Below are positions 36,589-48,044 of a stretch of DNA of 64,000 nt, one piece after another; the first letter of the stretch is position 1; each line of letters opens with the position of its first letter. The notes below the pieces were generated by a model that was not told the DNA's origin, did no database searches, and saw nothing but the letters and a program-made list of their open reading frames with translations. The position numbers were made by a program, and so were the translations under genes. Source of the stretch: Isoetes taiwanensis. Lineage: Eukaryota; Streptophyta; Lycopodiopsida; Isoetales; Isoetaceae. The stretch lies in NCBI GenBank assembly GCA_021234155.1, contig JAJEKV010000017.1, forward strand, positions 16,474,416 through 16,538,415. Direction: 5' to 3'.

Positions 36589-37322
36589 TTACAGGAATAA
36601 GTTCACTTGGAAGCAACCAATAGATAAAGATGCATTGCGAGCTTTTGGAGCTATGAATATAGACCTCTGGCTAAAGGCCAACTTCTCAGAGACCTCCTCT
36701 TCAAATACCTCCTCATTCTCCTCGTTTTCCAGTAGGAGTTTCTTTTTTGCAGGATCTATTTGCTCCTCTACTGGTGAGGCAGGACATTCTATTTGAGCGA
36801 CCTCCACACTTGAAGAACCGGCATCTTGGTTTGACTTATTGTAAATCATGTATGTGTTGAACATAATATCTACATTGCCTTTTTTCCTGCACAGTTTTGC
36901 AGGTAGTCTCCTCAAAAACCTCCTAATTCGGTCTTGATCAGCCTTTAGAAATATCTTAATTAAAGCTTGCATGCTCAGTAAAGGCAAATCAGTCACATAA
37001 CATGGTTTCAGGTCAGATCCAGCTCTAGCCATGAAGCTATGAAGAATGCACCCATATGCAACCTGTTACACTCTACCATAACGTCTACTGTCAGGCAAAA
37101 ATTATTGTATACAGTAGTTGCATCAACTAGCTCCTCTATCTCCTCCTCAAACTCTTTTGGATGCTTCTGACGAAAATTCCATTCTTTCTCTACTATATTA
37201 TCATACCATGTGCTAAACAACTCCCATGCCTTATCTGATTTACTTTTTACCATTCTCGTTGAGCAACACCTTGATTTGTGATAGTTTGAAGGTGAGTGCC
37301 TTAGTAGCAACTTGATATGCAA
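36589..37322 (-). CDS. unrecognised ORFs inside the TIR element
   Basis: Two overlapping minus frames: 37322-37008 (WELFSTWYDNIVEKEW...) and 37032-36589 (ALIKIFLKADQDRIRRFL...), ending with an acidic ENEENEEVFEEE tail. The change of frame at the overlap suggests an intron or a decay event. I do not recognise the family. They could be part of the element's own multi-exon gene or a captured host fragment. Confidence 0.35.
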
Positions 37323-37719
37323 GAGTGACTAACTGCGAAGTAGCTACGGTCTTGAAAATAACGTTCCATATTTTATGTTATACACAATTTCAAGCACCGT
37401 GGCTACGGTCTTAAAAATTTACTTCCATATTTTATGTTATACACATTTATGCACCGTGGCTACAGTGCAAAAACAACACTTTCTTATTTTATAGCTGCCA
37501 TACAAGAAGAGGTTCAATTGAAGGGAGGAAGTTAATGAGGATGCTTTCAGTAATTTAGAGCAATGAACATTGAGATTTAGGCAATGACAACTTTTTTGTT
37601 TCATTAAATTTTGAGTAGTGTTTTGTGAGTTCAAAAGTAGTCTCTCGTTAGTTATTGTCAAATTGACTATGAAAAGTGGGGCACAAAGTGGTTCTGATTG
37701 TGAAATGCATGTATCCGAT

Positions 37720-37806
37720 TAGGGTTGTGGACATGGCAAATTCAAGACCGTGTAATACGGTCTATAAAGAAAGAAAGAAAGAAAGAAAGAAAGAACGGAA
37801 AAAAAA

Positions 37807-37843
<37 letters not shown>

Positions 37844-38345
37844 TAGTTACAGTGCGAAATGCATGTATCCGTCGGGCTGTGGACATGGCAAGTCGCCAAG
37901 ATCGTAACTCACGCCCTAAAAAAAAAAAGGAAAAAAAAAAAAAAAAATTAGGGCGTGGTTACGGGCGAAATGCATGTATCCGTCGGGCCGTGGACATGGC
38001 AAATTCAAGATCCTTGTAACCACGACCTTTTTTTTTTTAGGGCGTGGATTTGATCTGAAAATGCATGTATCCGTCGGGCCGTGGATATGGCAAATTCGCC
38101 AAGATGTAACCTCCTTTTTTTTTTTTTAGGGCGTGGTTCTGAAAATGAAATGCATGTATCCTTCGGGCTGTGGACATGGCAAATTCGCACTGTAGCTATG
38201 CCCCTAAAAAAAAGGTACGAAAAAAAAGGGCACAGTGGTTACAATGCGAAATGCATGTATTCATTGGGCTGTGGACATGGCAACCGTAGCCACGCCCTAA
38301 AAAGAAAGAAATAAAGTGTTGCATAATAGCCACAGTACGAAATGC
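37720..38345. repeat. tandem array of GAAATGCATGTATCC units
   Basis: About seven imperfect units of 80-100 bp, each with GAAATGCATGTATCC, GGGC(T/C)GTGGACATGGCAA and an A or T run. A (GAAA)n at about 37768-37795 and (CA)n at 37810-37840 lie inside. Confidence 0.85.
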
Positions 38346-38856
38346 ATATGGCAAATGCGCACTGTAACCACGCTCTTGAGATTGTTAATGAAATACAGAT
38401 TTGAATCTACAACCTGTTCATTAGAAACCTAGAGTCTCAGGCCTCAACCCTAGTGGTTTTCCATGCTGGCATCGGGGTTGGCCCCTTAAGTGATCCCATC
38501 AAACCTCTAATGAATTTCGCATCGTAGCTACGGTGCGAAAACAACACTTCCATATTTTATGTTATACATAATTTCGCACCGTGCCTATGGTGGGAAAACA
38601 ACACTTCCTTATTTTATGATATTCATATCTTCGCATCGTAGCTACTTTAATTTTTTATGTTACACTGAAAGCAAACCTTTCCAATCAATATACAATAGAT
38701 CTCCAATTAATCGTCACTTATATTTATATTACATAGATTCATATACAGATGCAATATCGGAACCGAACCATGTCTTGACTTATCCTGCATTCAGTAGATT
38801 CAGCTCCATCATGAAGTCGAGCACTCCAACCTTCAAGAAATAGACTATCTAAAAAA

Positions 38857-39560
38857 CTATCCACCGACTGTCGGAATTGTAAACATCTTGAATAAGGCAA
38901 TGAACAAATCAATTCTTAAATTTGTCTTCACATGCCCGCAGAAACCTCCCTTCTCCTTCAATGCCGTAAACATTTCCTGTGACAACTTACTCCGTGCTAG
39001 TAAGACAGAAGTGGCATTCAGAGGCCTGCAGTATAGCTCGGACAAGCTGGGCAATGGAAGCTCAATAAGCTTGGATCTTCGTAGAGAGTATTCATACCTC
39101 CAGAACCATATACCCCTTTTCTGTGAGCTGCACTGGTATGCTACCTTCGAACAACAAGGAGCCCATATCTTGGTGAAAGCAATGGAATACACTACTGTGA
39201 AGAGATTGTATTCTACACATCAGCTATACACAAACCTGAGAGAATAGGAATGAACTGGATAAGTAACTGAACTAATTTAGATATGGATTGCATAGAAGTA
39301 CATACTTACAATTTGCTTCTAACCGTGGGAAAGTTCTTCGCTTGCTTATTTTTTCTTTTGCCATATTTGTTGGAGTGTATACATGACTCACTTGTACAAA
39401 TATCGCTTTGCCTGATCGAAAACCGACCACCAAAGCCTTCCAATGTTGCATCTTTTGACTCGCTATTCTCTTCGCATTCCAGGTTGGAGTGTAACAAAGC
39501 TCCCGGTCGACACCACGAAGCTTTCAAAGTCATTTCGATTGTGATAGAGCTTATAGCCAT
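38857..39560 (-). CDS. possible exons of an unrecognised gene in the TIR element
   Basis: Minus frame 39560-39306 ends at a strong donor (GTAAGTAT at about 39308). A second frame 39192-38857 lies beyond a pyrimidine-rich CTCTCAG acceptor near 39242. The arrangement looks like a spliced gene, but no domain is recognisable. Together with 37322-36589 it may be one gene interrupted by the tandem array. Confidence 0.3.
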
Positions 39561-39983
39561 CTAAAGTCACAGAATTCAAATTAGAATGTGGAGCAGAATC
39601 AAAATACTAGGAAAGGCTCGGTGATTTTACCTTGACCGAAGCTTTTTTGTGGTCGAAACTCACTTTGGCGCAGGTCGAAGCTATTCCCGAGCAAATCGAA
39701 GTTCCCTTGGCGCGGGCAATCGATCTTCGCGCAAACTTTGTTGAAGAAAATACCTGAGCGGGAATTGAGGGCGGGAGCTAACGGTCATAATTGCTACGTG
39801 TGTAATCTGACACCCGAAGCTAGAGGCACGGATATTACCGAAGCTACATGCAGTTGACACCTGGAATGGCGAAACCAAGGCTCGGTAAAAAAACTCTGTA
39901 CAAGCTCGGCTCTCCATTGGCCGCGAGCTTTTTGACGTGGCATCGAGTAAGGGCCCTTAATTGACCTCAAAAAAACTCTAATG

Positions 39984-40640
39984 GTTGCCTGCTTTATTTA
40001 GCCAACAATACTAGGCCTGACATTGCATATATTGTAAATTTGTTGAGCAGACATTCTAACTGTCCCACCAAAAAAACATTGGGTACGAGCAAAGCATGTA
40101 CTCAAATATCTCAAAGGAACATCCATGCATGGTATAACATTTACTTCAAATGACCTAAGATTGATTGGTTTCAGTGATGCAGATTACAGAGGAGATTTGA
40201 GTACAAGGAAATCAGCCTCTGGATATGTAATATCTCTTAGGAGGAGCTATTGCATGGAGAAGCAAAAAGCAAAAAGCAAAAAGCTATTGCAATGTCATCA
40301 GTAGAAGAGTGTGCAGGAAGGGACTAGTTTAGCTAGAAGATTACTACAGGAAGTTCTTTGATAGTAAAGGGACTAGTTTAGCTAGAAGATTACTTGATGA
40401 ACTGGAATGCAAACAGGGTGAACCAGCATGTGCTGCATAGCTATAGTAACTACAACATGAGAGGACTAAGCACATAGAATTGAACACACTTCACTAGAAA
40501 TTTGGCAAGAAAAGCGGAAAAGGCTCTATGCAGATGATATACGATGAAGTATATCATTGAACACACTTCACTAGAAATTTGGCAAGAAAAGAGGAAAACG
40601 CTCTAGGCAGATGATATACGATGAAGTATATCAGTACAAA
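39984..40640 (+). pseudogene. Ty1/copia RT-end and RNase H relic, copy 2
   Basis: Continuation of the relic split by the TIR element: ANNTRPDI, GFSDADYRGDLSTRKSASGY and AIAMSS are readable after frame changes. It keeps GDLSTRK, which copy 1 disrupted. It also carries the 80-bp tandem duplication (about 40486-40632). Confidence 0.78.
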
Positions 40641-40936
40641 TATGCAAGATGCAAGGCGTATTTAGAACTTCAAGGTTATCTCTGTGAATTCAGAGATAAA
40701 CTTGTGATGTTATAAATATATGTGATGAAGGAGAAGTATTAGGTGTTGAACATCTATTGATTACTTATGTTCATTAGATTCCAGCAAATATGCCTTTAAG
40801 ATTCAACAGATGTGCGTATCCATAGTCTTCTCTCAATTCGCTCTGGCAATACCATTTGTAATCAGCTCTTGTCTAGTTTTTTCTAGCAACTTGCAGATTG
40901 CTAGAAAATACACAACCGTGTGCGCAGAGAAAGTTG

Positions 40937-42316
40937 CTAATGATGGAGATCATGTAGAAGTTTGACAAATGATTCCAATGAAGAACTGGTAGAAGCTGCT
41001 GCATGTCTGGCTTGTACACTGAGCAAACTAGCTCTCTGTCTGATGCTTAGACTAGCAGGATCATCACTCATTATTAAAGCCACCTTTTCAAACTCTTGAT
41101 GGTCTGCAATACCATTTGAAGCTTTTTTAATCTCCAAACCAACTCCTAGACCCTCTTCCACCATTTTGCAGTCCAGCATTTGGTCAAACAAGTAGGGCCC
41201 ATGGCTCAAGAATGCTCCTATTGCACTATGCTGCAAGATTTGAAGCTGAGGAGCCCAGCCACATACTATTCTTCCATATCCTTGGCTCCTTTCTAAAAAT
41301 TCCTGTGACAACTTTTCCACTACGTAATGTTATGCTCCATTCTCCATACCCATAAAAATGGTTGCTTCAAAGCTTCTAACCCTTTTGCAATCTCTACTGC
41401 CTGTTCATCAGGTATTGCAACCACACTTCCAAACGAAATGTACCAAACAGAGGCCTTGCTTTGTGAATTTAACCACTCTATGTATTCATTTTCATTTTCT
41501 GTTCTAAAATTTGGGATCATTGGCCCTACCATATAAACAGGAACCGGGTTAAGGTTACCTGAATTAATGGCTTGCAGTCCACCCGTTTCCGCTTCTTCAA
41601 AGCTGTTGATTAACATAGCCGAAGCTCTTCGAGTTCTCTCTGCAATTAAGACTAACATATCAACCAAAGGGGATCCCTCTCTAAGGGCAGTGCTCAATGC
41701 TCATATGTCTTAATCTCAAATCTTGAAGGGTTAATCCTGGCAGATGCACAAGATCATCCATGCTTTCCTGCCGGATTGGGATCTTACCTTTCTTTATCAG
41801 ATTTGGGACCTGAAGGGTAGATGCAAGAAATGTGGCTGACGAAGTGTAAAACAAGATCCAGGGCATCCCAACCCTAATGGCTATATCTTCAATCCAAGAC
41901 ATTACATGATCTGTTATTATACAGCAAGGCGCAAACAAGTCGCGATTTGTGGATAAATCACGTATGAAGTCTTCAATCTGGGCACTGAGTTGAGGGGATT
42001 GACCCAACATCCATGTAATGCGATTGTCAACTTTGTTGGAGCGTGCTTCCGAGTAGAAAGAGGAATCAAGTTCGTTTGATGGCTCTAGATAATGAGTATT
42101 AATGAACGGATTTGCCATGAAGGAAGATCGAGCATTAGAGTGGGACAAATCTTCTGATTTCTCTTTGAGAATTATGAGCGTTGTGTAAATGCCAAGGGAG
42201 GCAAATCTTTGGGCGAGCATAGTGGCTGGAATGAAATGGCCCTGTGCAGGAAAGGGGACAAGAAGAATGTGGAGAGGGGCTCCATTCAAGGGCTTAGCTT
42301 CAAGCGCCATAGCCAT
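40937..42316 (-). pseudogene. broken duplicate of the UDP-glycosyltransferase
   Basis: Very close to 8333-9760 but disabled at three points. Seven extra bases (AATGCTC) near 41693 shift the frame after HMS. A change near 41322 gives a stop after EHNIT. An in-frame loss of 54 bp near 41198 removes 18 residues of the PSPG box, from the W-N-S of HGGWNS to just before PYLFDQ. The lost residues contact UDP-sugar, so catalysis would fail even without the frameshifts. A 3-bp loss near 41083 is also present. Confidence 0.95.
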
Positions 42317-42449
42317 AGCCACACAAGTTCAACTCGGACCTCTGATGGATTTTAGTAAGACAGCATTGGTGGAGCTCTTGATTGCAGCAAGGCAGCCTCT
42401 TAAAAAGGTGTTTAGCCTATCTTTTTGTCCTTTTTAGTTTGGAAAATAC

Positions 42450-43690
42450 CCCTTTAGCCTATTTTTTGTCCTTTTTAGTTTGGAAAATACCCCTATGAAT
42501 TACCAATATGCCCTTTATGCGTTTTAAAATTACCAAAATGTCCTTGGCTCAAATAAATACACAAATAAACATACGAACAAATTACTAATTTTCCCCTACA
42601 CACCAAACTTATTTACCAAAATCCCCCTACGCACTGGGTAAAAGCATGTTAGGGTGTCCCTTAAAAAGTATTATTTAGTGACCAAAAAAGTACCTAAAAA
42701 GATACCCAGGACTGGGTACTGGGTACCTGTGTAATATCTCAATAAAAGGTACATTCTAGAACTTTTATATATATTTTGGTCTCCAGTAGCATTATCTTTA
42801 TCTTAACTTTGAATATTAATGCGTCCTTGACTTTTATTTTGGACTTTTGTACTAGTTTTAATGAAAATAAAAATGAGAAAGTACCTAGTTCTGAAGTACC
42901 TAGTGTATGTACTTTTGCAGGTTCCAAAAGTGGTACACCCTAACATGCTTTTACCCACTAAACTTAATTACGAAAATGCCATTATATACTAATTTTGATC
43001 AATCTATACCAAACTAATCAACCAAAATGCCATACACACCAAACTTAAGCACCAAAATACCCCCTGCATACTAAACTTAATTAACAAGATGCCCTTACAT
43101 ACTTATCCTACTCAATCTATAATAAATGCTTCAAGAATAAAAGTTTAAATTCAACAAAGAGATTAGAGAAGTCACAATCATCACTGAATTGGAGCCCTAC
43201 AACTGCATGCATCAGGTCTATTCCATTACACATTCCATTCAAATATTCCTCTTCTTTACATCTTCTTCTCCCGTATGCATGCATTTAAATTTTGGACGTC
43301 CAAGAGATCTACGTATGGCTAGTGATAACATGCCTCAAATAGCATCATCGTGCGCTAAAACAATAAGAAACGATGGCTCCTTGTAAGCATCGCAACAAGA
43401 CTCTGTAGGGGTATTTTGGTAATTAAGATTGATGTATAGGGCATTTTGGTAATTAAATATAGTGTTGATTGATCCAAATTGGTATGTAATGCCATTTTGG
43501 TAATTAAGTTTGGTGTGTAGGGGTATTTTGGTAATTAAGTTTGATATGTAGGGACAAATTGGTAATTTATTTATATATTTATTTGAGTCAGGGGCATTTT
43601 CATAATTTTGAAACTCATAAGGGCATTTTGGTAATTATATAAACTCATAGGGGCATTTTGGTAGTTTCCCTTTTAGTTTTTTCTGTCTTG
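42450..43690. repeat. long imperfect inverted repeat built on CCAAAATGCCC units
   Basis: The left side (42450-42635 and 42957-43120) is rich in ACCAAAATGCCCCTACACACC units. The right side (43400-43690) carries the inverse GGTAATTAAGTTTGGTGTGTAGGGG units, and several longer stretches pair (for example GACTCAAATAAATA...). A 321-bp MITE sits in the left arm. Looks like a foldback or MITE with tandem subterminal repeats; a related arm fragment lies at about 9880-9920. No gene. Confidence 0.75.
42636..42956. mobile_element. 321-bp MITE with 22-bp terminal inverted repeats
   Basis: Starts GGGTAAAAGCATGTTAGGGT and ends with its perfect inverse (22 bp match). ACT is duplicated on both sides (42633-42635 and 42957-42959). 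The interior has GTACCTA / GGGTACTGGGTACC repeats. A 3-bp duplication fits CACTA- or PIF-type transposases, though the ends match neither consensus. Confidence 0.88.
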
Positions 43691-43821
43691 TTGTTAATGG
43701 TACCATTGGTATGCAATACATTCCTTTCTTGTGGGTCCAAAAAGCCTTTACACTGGGTAAGATCATTTTATGTTGAGAGATGATCATTGCACACGAATTG
43801 TTATTTTATGGGTGAAAATAA

Positions 43822-44230
43822 GTTTACCCTTGTTTTGCTGATTCATTCCCAGGGTTTTCCTTCCAGCAGAATCACATAAATAGTGCAGTAGTTGCGCAGT
43901 CAACGCTGACTGCATTTGGCCCTTAGCCAATTTTTTGCTCAGATTTTTTAGCATGGAAAGCTCGACAAATACCAGCTCCAAATCAGTTCTAGCGACTTCT
44001 ATATTGGTCGGAATGAGAGGGATTAGGCTTGCTGGTCCTTGCAAACTAAAAATCTCCTCAAGCGTCTCCGTATTTGATCAGTTCCAAGATCACAAAAATC
44101 TGCCCTCAAAATGCGCAGTAACCCACTTACTGCGCAGTTTGAGTGGGTGATTCTGCCGGATGGAATTTTTTTGCTTTGATTCTGCCAAAATGGATATTTT
44201 TGTGACAGAATTACCAAAACAAGGATAAAC
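43822..44230. mobile_element. possible 409-bp MITE in a gag relic
   Basis: GTTTACCCTTGTTTTG at the left pairs imperfectly with CAAAACAAGGATAAAC at the right. It lies at the edge of the Gag-like frame 44668-44240, which stops being readable there. No clear target duplication. Confidence 0.4.
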
Positions 44231-44239
44231 ATATGGCCA

Positions 44240-44668
44240 TACTCGGAATGGTGGCCCTACTACTTGTTCAACCTCCTCCTTCTGTTGTGCTGCCTCTTGG
44301 TCGGGTTCATGGATCACAAGCTCCCCAATCACCAATCTTCCTGTCATTTTGTGCGCTTTTCCCTTTCTTATTCCCCTTCTACCACCGTCTCTTTCCCTAT
44401 CCCTTCCTTTTCTTCTGGTACTCCCGCTCCTCTTGTTCTTCAGTTTGCTCCTCCTACTCTCCTATTCTTCCTCTGAAAATGTTGAGCCCAGGATTTTCGC
44501 TTGCGGCGACTCCATAGAGGAACTTGCTGACACACTGGGGGCTTGGTCTCCTATAGAATTGTAGGATTCGTCAGACAAATCCGAGCTGCTAGGGTCTCCT
44601 TCCTTCCTTCCTTGAGTGCTTTCCTGGAGGAATTTGCTTCCTCCACAATCACTTGTGCATCTAAACAT
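44240..44668 (-). pseudogene. N-terminal Gag-like relic of an LTR element
   Basis: The minus frame from 44668 begins 94 bp after a primer binding site and reads FRCTSDCGGSKFLQES followed by acidic, serine-rich text (DPSSSDLSDESYNSIGD). After frame changes, an EEREYQKKRK-like basic stretch follows. Position and composition suit the start of a Gag polyprotein, but there is no diagnostic motif. It is cut off at the possible MITE. Confidence 0.45.
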
Positions 44669-44761
44669 AGTCTAGGGTCTCTTAACTCTCCTAATTTAGG
44701 CTAGTTATTTATCTATCGTAGGGCCATGGCCAGTGTCTGATCTTGGTCAACCGAGACCATT

Positions 44762-44773
44762 GCTCTGATACCA
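44762..44773 (-). other. primer binding site (initiator Met-tRNA type)
   Basis: The minus strand reads TGGTATCAGAGC, the complement of the initiator tRNA 3' end used by many plant LTR elements. It lies one base after an ACA LTR end (plus strand TGTAGCGC from 44775). Confidence 0.8.
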
Positions 44774-44774
44774 T

Positions 44775-44940
44775 TGTAGCGCTCCTTGCACTATATGGAA
44801 GCCCCCCGTGTATATCAAAGGACCTTTCCCATCTAACAGCTCCCCGCCATATGGGCCCTCCATCTAACTCATGTCTGGGATGGTCAGACAGACGAGCAGA
44901 AGATACGGAAATGTCATTCTGTCTCATCCTCTAGGGGCTC
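44775..44940 (-). mobile_element. LTR 3' part next to the PBS
   Basis: Begins TGTAGCGCTCC on the plus strand, which is the LTR's own 3' terminus. The other LTR end could not be located, so only the securely placed part is given. Confidence 0.5.
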
Positions 44941-46600
44941 CTACATGAGCCAAAGCAAAACATATAATATAAGCACTAGCAATACTACCTCAAACGGTGG
45001 GTACTGATGATCATCCACAGGAGGGGCTGATAGAGTGGTTAACCCTAGCCATTTTCTATTGGCAGCCCAAGTCATTGCCATAACTCGGTCTGATCAGGCT
45101 GAATCAGATAGGCTATCAGATTCACATTTGCAGATAGGTTGAATCAGGCTCTACAGTGACTGTAATAGTACCACCAAATGAGACTACTCCAAGTTCCATC
45201 TCCTCGGTCCGATGGGGTAGGAAAGGACAAGCCCCCATCCGTTATTTTAGGTTAAATCTTAAAGTTTTAAGATAAAGGTTTCACATCTCTTTGGTTTAAA
45301 ATTTCGTTAAAAATTGGGAGTAATTTTTAACCCGATGGATTCCAAGTCACTTACATTTTTATTAGGTCAAAATTTAATAATTGGTTAAATTGTTTAATGC
45401 TTCGTAGCCAAAATTTAGCCCTACCTTTGGAGCATGGTTAAGTTCGGAAGCGCAAGTCGCCATAAGTAGTTCGAAGGATGTCTCGACGTCAATAGCAGGT
45501 TCGTGATATTTGGTGCATTTTCTTTCCGTTTTCTGCATTCCTCTGTAATGAAGCAAATGCTCATATTCTTTAATACACTCATCACCAAAATGGCCCCAAG
45601 TGAGAGGGTAATGCAAGGTATAACAATGGACTACTTGAGAATATACCCTAGCTAAAATCACAATTAAAATAGTGGTATGTTGTTTTATGAGCCTATTTGT
45701 TCTCATGAACAAGAGGAAATAGTGCATAACTTTACGTATTGACTTTGCCAATGTATCTGTTGGAATAGACAAGTCTATCTATCTTCCTGTCTATTTGTCT
45801 GCCTATACCTGTAAGAGTTTAGAATCGAATTTTATTTGATATTGTCCAATTCACATTGGTCCTACAAATAAACAAACAGAGTAGTGAGTCACTATTGATG
45901 CACTATTTACAGTAAAAAGCTAGATATAAGTTTAAAGACCAAATAAATATACCTCACTATAGCACTATTTATAGCTTGGCATCAAATTTCACTTATCAAG
46001 GAAAATACTGTCCATTTCATAATAGTCACAAACTGGCTTGGACTATTTACAGTAAAAAGCAAGGTATAAGTTCAAAGCCCAAATGAATAAACCATGGTAT
46101 ACCTCGCAGTGATCAAACATGAACAACCCCTAAATAGAAGACAAAGATCTAGTCTGCACAAAGAAGGCATCAACACATTCCAAATGTAGTATGAAAAATA
46201 TGTCTCTAGTAAATGTATGCTAAGAGAAAATTGGTCAAATTCAAACTGCTCAGATGCCAAAAGAATGTAGAGGGCATTAGCAAGCAACCTATAAAACATA
46301 ATAAATAAGTAGATATGACGTTCCCCTATAAAATACGATATAAATATGTACATTCTAAGCCACGTCGTGATACAAATCTACATTAGTAGATTGTATGCAC
46401 TTAGTATGGGGGCATGACTAAGTTATTTATATAACTTAGCCAACCTAAGGTGGGAACCCATTTCCACATGGATTCATCTATAGGTGACCTGCCACACTCT
46501 ATTGGAGCCAAGAAACTGGCAGAATGCTTTCAAAACCAATTCACTGGGGTAAGATAGAGGAGAGTGGAATTTCCTGTGCAGGGATAAAATCCGGGAACAT
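44941..46600. other. no recognisable gene
   Basis: Probably further LTR and unrelated repeats. A 132-codon minus frame (45374-45772) has no known motif. TTTACAGTAAAAAGC...GTATAAGTT recurs at about 45908 and 46046, marking a 140-bp direct repeat. Confidence 0.4.
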
Positions 46601-46724
46601 CCCCCCGCCTACTTAGGTACTGTATGGATACGCAGGAAGAGGTGCTGCCAGCGGAGGGTCATTAATGTAATGATGTGGAGGTGCAGACACACGTTTCGCG
46701 AATCGCATGGCCACGAGGGAGGGG

Positions 46725-46800
46725 TGTACCTGGCCCTAACATATAAAAGCCAAACCCTAACCCTAGGCCACTTTTTAGCTCCATTAGCTTCTGATCTTAG
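46725..46800 (+). promoter_or_regulatory. LTR-like promoter: TATA and telo-box
   Basis: TATAAAA at 46742-46748 is followed by AAACCCTAACCCTA at 46752-46765, the plant telo-box, usually found near transcription starts. A similar AAACCCTAACCC box occurs inside the LTR at 59331, suggesting a related LTR family. Confidence 0.45.
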
Positions 46801-46999
46801 TTCCACTCACAGCTCCGATTCAGAGATCATCGACAGTACAGGTCGCAATAACAACCCCAAGAGCACTTCCGCACCAAAGGGAGGAGCATCTATTCCAAAC
46901 TGCCTGCACTCCATCCCAGGAGCAGGAGGCAATTCTTCAAGAACAGATATTTTGAGTCGATTCTTAGGTAGTTTATCTAAAAGTTAGCATTCCAGATGA

Positions 47000-48044
47000 G
47001 TTAGCATGTTGTACTTCTAATAGAGCCTCTCTAGAACCCATAGTTTTGATTATGAACCTTAACTATAAATTAGATGCATGTGATTAGGATTAGTTATTCT
47101 GGCTATTTATCAACTTATGTTGATATAGAAAAAGTGCCCAGCGTTGCTGGGCTTTCATGGAAAACATATTAAAAAAGCTAACTTTATTAAAAGCATGTAA
47201 ATGTTTGATGGCTTTTGAAACACCACGTGCATTAGTAGTACCATCTTCATTGAGGCTAGGATATTTCAGTTGGTGTTAAAAGTGGGCCAGACATGAAAAG
47301 GAGCAATCTCAAAGGTAATGAAAAATTGCTAACAAAGCTAAAGATTGCACAAATTAAGTTCTTACACATACAATTTTAACTATTTGGTGTAAAGCCCACG
47401 TCTTTGTAGATCAGTATTATGCAAAAACAGAGTATCACTCTTAGAAAACAATCATCGTCGAATATGCATAGTGCTCTCATTGCACAAAGCTTTTTCATTT
47501 CAATCATAATGGTTAAATGTTTATTCATATCCATTTCTCGACCAAGATCCAATTTTTACTAATAAAATGTGTAACTTTCTCCAGAAGATACATTTATCAA
47601 CATACAAAATTTGCAAAACCTGAAGGTTTTGTTCAGCATGCATTAAGATACGTTTATCAACATAATTTGCAAGGCCTAAAAGTCTTGTTCAATATGCAGT
47701 GCAAATTCGTCTTCTAAGCTATTGCGAGGCTATCAAAACATTATGTTTGAAGGTAGAGTAGTGGTTGCATCATATGGAAACCACTATGATCACCCATACA
47801 TGGCTGTGCAGGTACTCTTGAACCTTCTCCACAATAGCATAAACTCCTTCTCTTATCACAAAATGTTGAGCAACAAGAAAAGAGCTAAATTGAGACCGTA
47901 GGACACAATCATTTCATCTATAACTTCAAATAGGAGCACAATATTTGAACTATCAAATGAATTCTAATGCCATGCTATGCCTCTTGATCAATAAACTCTC
48001 TACGAAAGTTGTTTGTATTGGTAGTTTTTAAACGTGGATTATAT
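47000..48044. other. no recognisable gene; short dispersed repeat
   Basis: AGAAAAAGTGCCCAGCGTTG at about 47128 repeats the element seen at 9921. Otherwise AT-rich with no coding signal. Confidence 0.4.

Larger units (their letters stand above)
36036..39983. mobile_element. 3.95-kb terminal-inverted-repeat element
   Basis: Ends are inverted repeats beginning CATTAGAGTTTTTTTGAGGT and matching for about 31 of 32 positions. Removing the element restores copy 1 exactly (CTAATAG/GTTGCC), so it left no clear target duplication. Subterminal repeats with GTAGCTACGGTGCGAAAAC lie near 37350-37500 and 38520-38650. It contains several unrecognised minus-strand frames and an internal tandem array. No known transposase motif was found. 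Confidence 0.88.
28866..42420 (+). repeat. segmental duplication, copy 2 (with later insertions)
   Basis: Collinear with 1640-9862 but 5.3 kb longer because of later insertions: a MITE (32007-32245), a poly-A LINE piece (33930-34608) and a TIR element (36036-39983). About 258 bases near 30533-30790 are also absent from copy 1. Copy 2 keeps parts of gag that copy 1 lost. Confidence 0.92.

Noticed and set aside
44233-44564. Plus-strand leucine/proline-rich frames
   Set aside because: Shadows of the minus-strand Gag-like relic next to its PBS.
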